Shown piece after piece: positions 61,670 to 64,000 of a stretch of 64,000 nt of DNA. Numbering within the stretch: position 1 is the first letter of the stretch; each line of letters starts with the position of its first letter. The stretch is from an uncultured Collinsella sp. (GTDB taxonomy: Bacteria > Actinomycetota > Coriobacteriia > Coriobacteriales > Coriobacteriaceae). Made by a program: the position numbers and the translations under genes. The notes beneath the pieces are model-generated. The model did not search any database, was not told where the DNA came from, and worked only from the letters and a program-made list of their open reading frames with translations. Location: positions 1 through 64,000 of the forward strand of contig UQIT01000003.1 in NCBI GenBank assembly GCA_900541175.1, read 5' to 3'.

Positions 61670-62908
61670 TTATGCGCTTACTTCAGCAGCGCTCGCCACT
61701 GTTTCGGGCGAATCGGCTCCGTCCTCCGTCGCCTGCCCCTTCGCCGGCACCACGCCAAAGCAGTAGCTCAGAGCCGCAGACACCACAAATGCCACACCGC
61801 CGGCAACGCAGCACCACAGCAGGTTCGAGATGCCGCCCGTAGCAAAGCCAATGACCATGAGGACATTCGTCATGCCGATGGTATAGGCCGTAACGTGGCC
61901 CACGGCCGCAACAAGGCCTCCGACGGCGCCGCCAATGGCCATACACGTCAGGCACCTGCCATATTTAAAGCCGCAACCGTACAGCGCCGGCTCGCTCACG
62001 CCGCCCAGAACACCCGAGATCGAATAGCCCAGCATGAGCGCCTTCTCGTCCTTATCCGCAACGCGGAGCGACGCGCCAAAGGGCATGCCCCAAACGGCAA
62101 ACGTTGCCATCGTCGCGGCGATCAGAATGCACGAATCCGTTCCCACACTCATAAACTGCGCGTAGGCGAGCGATAGGACGACGTTGCTGACGCCCGCGAT
62201 CTTTAGGAACTCCCAGCCCGCGGCAAGCCCCATGAGCGTGAGCAGCGACACGATGCCACCGGAATTGCCAAGCATAAACATAAGCTGGCCCAACAACATG
62301 CCCAAATAGCTGCCCGCCGGCGCCGTAATACACAGCGAAACCGGAACCATGACAAGCATGGTCGCAAACGGAACGAACGAAAACGCCACGGCCTTAGGGA
62401 TAACGCGCCGAAAGAAACACTCCACTCGCCAAAGCACGGGCACCGAGATGAGAACCGGAATAACAGTCGTCGTGTAATCGTTGACCGGCGCGGGAAGCAG
62501 GCCATACACGGAAGTCATCGATGCCCCCGTCGTCGATGCGGCATCGACGAGCTTAAGCAGATCGGGCGCAATCAATACGCCGCCCAGCATCATGCCCAGC
62601 TGCTCCGAGCAACCGAGCTGGCGGGCGGCCGCCCAACCAAGATAAATGGGCAAAAAGTAGTAGCCGGCGTTATAGAGCCAACTGTAGAACAGGCGATAGA
62701 TTTCGGAATCGGCAGACCATAGGCCCAGCATGCCTTCGCCCATAATGACGGCGACGGTGCGGAACAACGCCGCGCAGACAATAAACGGCAGCGCCGACAT
62801 CATGCTTTTGGACAGATAGTCCACCACGGCCATGGCGTTTGATGAAACCGTCGTTGTAAACGAGGTGTTAGAAACTTGTGACACAGGAACCCTTTCCCAA
62901 TGTGACAT
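61670..62908 (-). CDS. Stand-alone PTS EIIC permease, beta-glucoside/sucrose type
   Basis: A protein of about 412 residues with about ten membrane segments: VVDYLSKSMMSALPFIVCAAL, YTTTVIPVLISVPVLW and GVLGGVSEPALYGCGFKYG, the last corresponding to the GITEP substrate motif. No EIIB or EIIA domain is attached or adjacent. The start is ATG 62908 (AAAGGGA upstream) or GTG 62884 (GGGAAAGG upstream). It is 16 nt after accDA, which is an unexpected neighbour. It may use EIIB/EIIA proteins encoded elsewhere. Confidence 0.85.
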   Translation of the reverse strand: MSHWERVPVSQVSNTSFTTTVSSNAMAVVDYLSKSMMSALPFIVCAALFRTVAVIMGEGMLGLWSADSEIYRLFYSWLYNAGYYFLPIYLGWAAARQLGCSEQLGMMLGGVLIAPDLLKLVDAASTTGASMTSVYGLLPAPVNDYTTTVIPVLISVPVLWRVECFFRRVIPKAVAFSFVPFATMLVMVPVSLCITAPAGSYLGMLLGQLMFMLGNSGGIVSLLTLMGLAAGWEFLKIAGVSNVVLSLAYAQFMSVGTDSCILIAATMATFAVWGMPFGASLRVADKDEKALMLGYSISGVLGGVSEPALYGCGFKYGRCLTCMAIGGAVGGLVAAVGHVTAYTIGMTNVLMVIGFATGGISNLLWCCVAGGVAFVVSAALSYCFGVVPAKGQATEDGADSPETVASAAEVSA

Positions 62909-62924
62909 GCGGACTGTCCCTTTG

Positions 62925-64000
62925 TTACATCGTGCTGTACCGACCGATTGCGCGGTACTTTTCGTAGCGGAGGTTTGCGAGGGTCGCGTCGTCGAGCCGC
63001 CCAAGCGTATCGAAGGCATCAAATGCCGAGGACATGACGGCGCCGGCAATCTCCTCATGCGACAGGCCCCTATCGTCGACAATGCCGTCGATGATGCCGA
63101 GCGCCAACAGATCGGGGGCCGTGAGCTTCAGCGCCTCGGCGGCCTCATTCGCGCGCTCGGTATCCTTCCACAGGATCGACGCACAGGCCTCGGGGCTCAC
63201 GACCGAATAGGCCGAGCTCGAGAGCATCAGGATGCGGTCGGCCACGGACAGCGCTAGCGCGCCACCAGAGCCGCCCTCGCCTGTCACCACCGAGACAATC
63301 GGCGTCTTAAGGCCGCTCATCTCCATGAGATTCTGGGCAATTGCCTCGCCCTGGCCGCGCTCCTCGGCACCGATGCCGCAAAACGCGCCTGAAGTATCGA
63401 CCAGGCACAGAACCGGCCGACCAAACTTTTCGGCCTGGCGCATAAGGCGACGCGCTTTGCGGTAGCCCTCGGGATGCGCCATGCCAAAGTTGCGGCGCAT
63501 GCGCTCTTTGGTCGTGGTGCCGCGCTCGATGGCGATGACCGTTACGGGACGTCCGTCTTTCCAGCCAATGCCAGCCACCACAGCGGCGTCGTCGCCAAAG
63601 TAACGGTCGCCATGCAGCTCCACAAATCCGTCCAAGCCCAGCGAGATTATCTCACCCGCCGTGGCACGATCTGCCGAGCGGGTCTGTTTGACAATCTCGA
63701 GCGCGGTTTTTGGTGCCGCCGAGCGCTTAAACAAGTGTCCCAGCTTTTTGCCGCGGCGACCCACATGCACAATCTCATGCGGTGCCCCCAGGCTGGGCGC
63801 ATGCCCTTCGTGCAGCGCCAACAACTCGCCTACCGTGAGCGTAATCTCGCCGCGCGGAACAACGGCATCGCACAAGCCGTGCTCCAGCAAAAACTCGGAG
63901 CGCTGGAATCCCTTGGGCAGGCGCTTGTGCATGTTCTGCTCGATCACGCGCGGGCCGGCAAATGCCGTCAGGGCATCGGGCTCGGCCAGGATAATGTCGC
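62925..64000 (-). CDS. accDA: Fused acetyl-CoA carboxylase carboxyltransferase AccD-AccA (5' end beyond right edge)
   Basis: The frame is open to the edge. The first visible residues, DIILAEPDALTAFAGPRV then IEQNMHKRLPKGFQRSEFLL, are the end of the beta subunit AccD. They run without a stop into the alpha subunit AccA: GLDGFVELHGDRYFGDDAAV, GMAHPEGYRKARRLMRQAEKF and GEGGSGGALALSVADRILML. The two halves form the carboxyltransferase that makes malonyl-CoA for fatty acids. In E. coli they are separate genes; here they are one polypeptide. About 358 residues are visible. Confidence 0.93.
   Translation of the reverse strand, partial: DIILAEPDALTAFAGPRVIEQNMHKRLPKGFQRSEFLLEHGLCDAVVPRGEITLTVGELLALHEGHAPSLGAPHEIVHVGRRGKKLGHLFKRSAAPKTALEIVKQTRSADRATAGEIISLGLDGFVELHGDRYFGDDAAVVAGIGWKDGRPVTVIAIERGTTTKERMRRNFGMAHPEGYRKARRLMRQAEKFGRPVLCLVDTSGAFCGIGAEERGQGEAIAQNLMEMSGLKTPIVSVVTGEGGSGGALALSVADRILMLSSSAYSVVSPEACASILWKDTERANEAAEALKLTAPDLLALGIIDGIVDDRGLSHEEIAGAVMSSAFDAFDTLGRLDDATLANLRYEKYRAIGRYSTM

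Noticed and set aside
1..64000. tRNA or rRNA genes
   Set aside because: The intergenic stretches were read for T-loop-like GGTTCGAATCC patterns and cloverleaf-like pairing; none was convincing. A covariance search was not possible here.

Overview
The window looks like chromosome of a gut actinobacterium of class Coriobacteriia, most likely Collinsella or a close relative. This is an inference from high G+C, frequent GTG/TTG starts, a fused AccD-AccA carboxyltransferase, an LAxTG-type surface anchor and the style of the purine genes. No rRNA, tRNA, transposase or CRISPR array was recognised.

Layout. 1-5.6 kb: start of a U32-family gene (cut by the left edge), a class A penicillin-binding protein, argR, a glycosyltransferase and truA. 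5.7-15.4 kb (minus strand): the spc-alpha half of the classical ribosomal protein operon, rplE-rpsN-rpsH-rplF-rplR-rpsE-rpmD-rplO-secY-adk-map-infA-rpmJ-rpsM-rpsK-rpsD-rpoA-rplQ. 53.4-59.2 kb (minus strand): the S10 half, rplC-rplD-rplW-rplB-rpsS-rplV-rpsC-rplP-rpmC-rpsQ-rplN-rplX, without rpsJ. Gene order and orientation are exactly those of one continuous operon, but about 38 kb of non-ribosomal DNA lies between rplX and rplE. The S10 half now ends in its own terminator, and the spc half has a promoter-like sequence in front of rplE.

The 38 kb carries a set of genes that matches the Escherichia coli ygeW-ygfU region and is linked to anaerobic purine/urate catabolism. One block (15.7-25.7 kb) has xdhC, yqeB, yqeC, hyuA, mocA, ygeW, ygeY, ygeX and a YheO-like regulator. 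A second block (36.7-47.6 kb) has a selenium-dependent xanthine dehydrogenase-like protein, a polyferredoxin, ygfK, ssnA, an NCS2 purine permease, a second YheO-like regulator and ridA. Together they would import a purine, oxidise or reduce it, deaminate and open the ring, strip carbamoyl groups, and split 2,3-diaminopropionate to pyruvate and ammonia. YqeB/YqeC/XdhC/MocA would mature the selenium-containing molybdenum enzyme. Carbamate kinase, needed to draw ATP from the carbamoyl phosphate, is not in the window.

Between the two blocks (25.8-36.6 kb) is an accessory stretch: a Pro/Ala-rich membrane protein, an LAATG-anchored surface protein with three repeated modules, unknown proteins, a DEDD exonuclease, a decayed DUF4143 ATPase, a DUF234-type ATPase/nuclease with a striking tandem-palindrome promoter, and an AbiEi-like protein with a nuclease-like C-terminus flanked by two arrays of 61-62 bp hairpin repeats. 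These arrays are the best candidate here for something undescribed. After ridA come a second U32 gene, a pseudouridine synthase and a DeoR/oxidoreductase pair. The right end (59.7-64 kb) holds a histidine phosphatase, a cation diffusion facilitator, a stand-alone PTS EIIC and the fused accDA gene (cut by the right edge).
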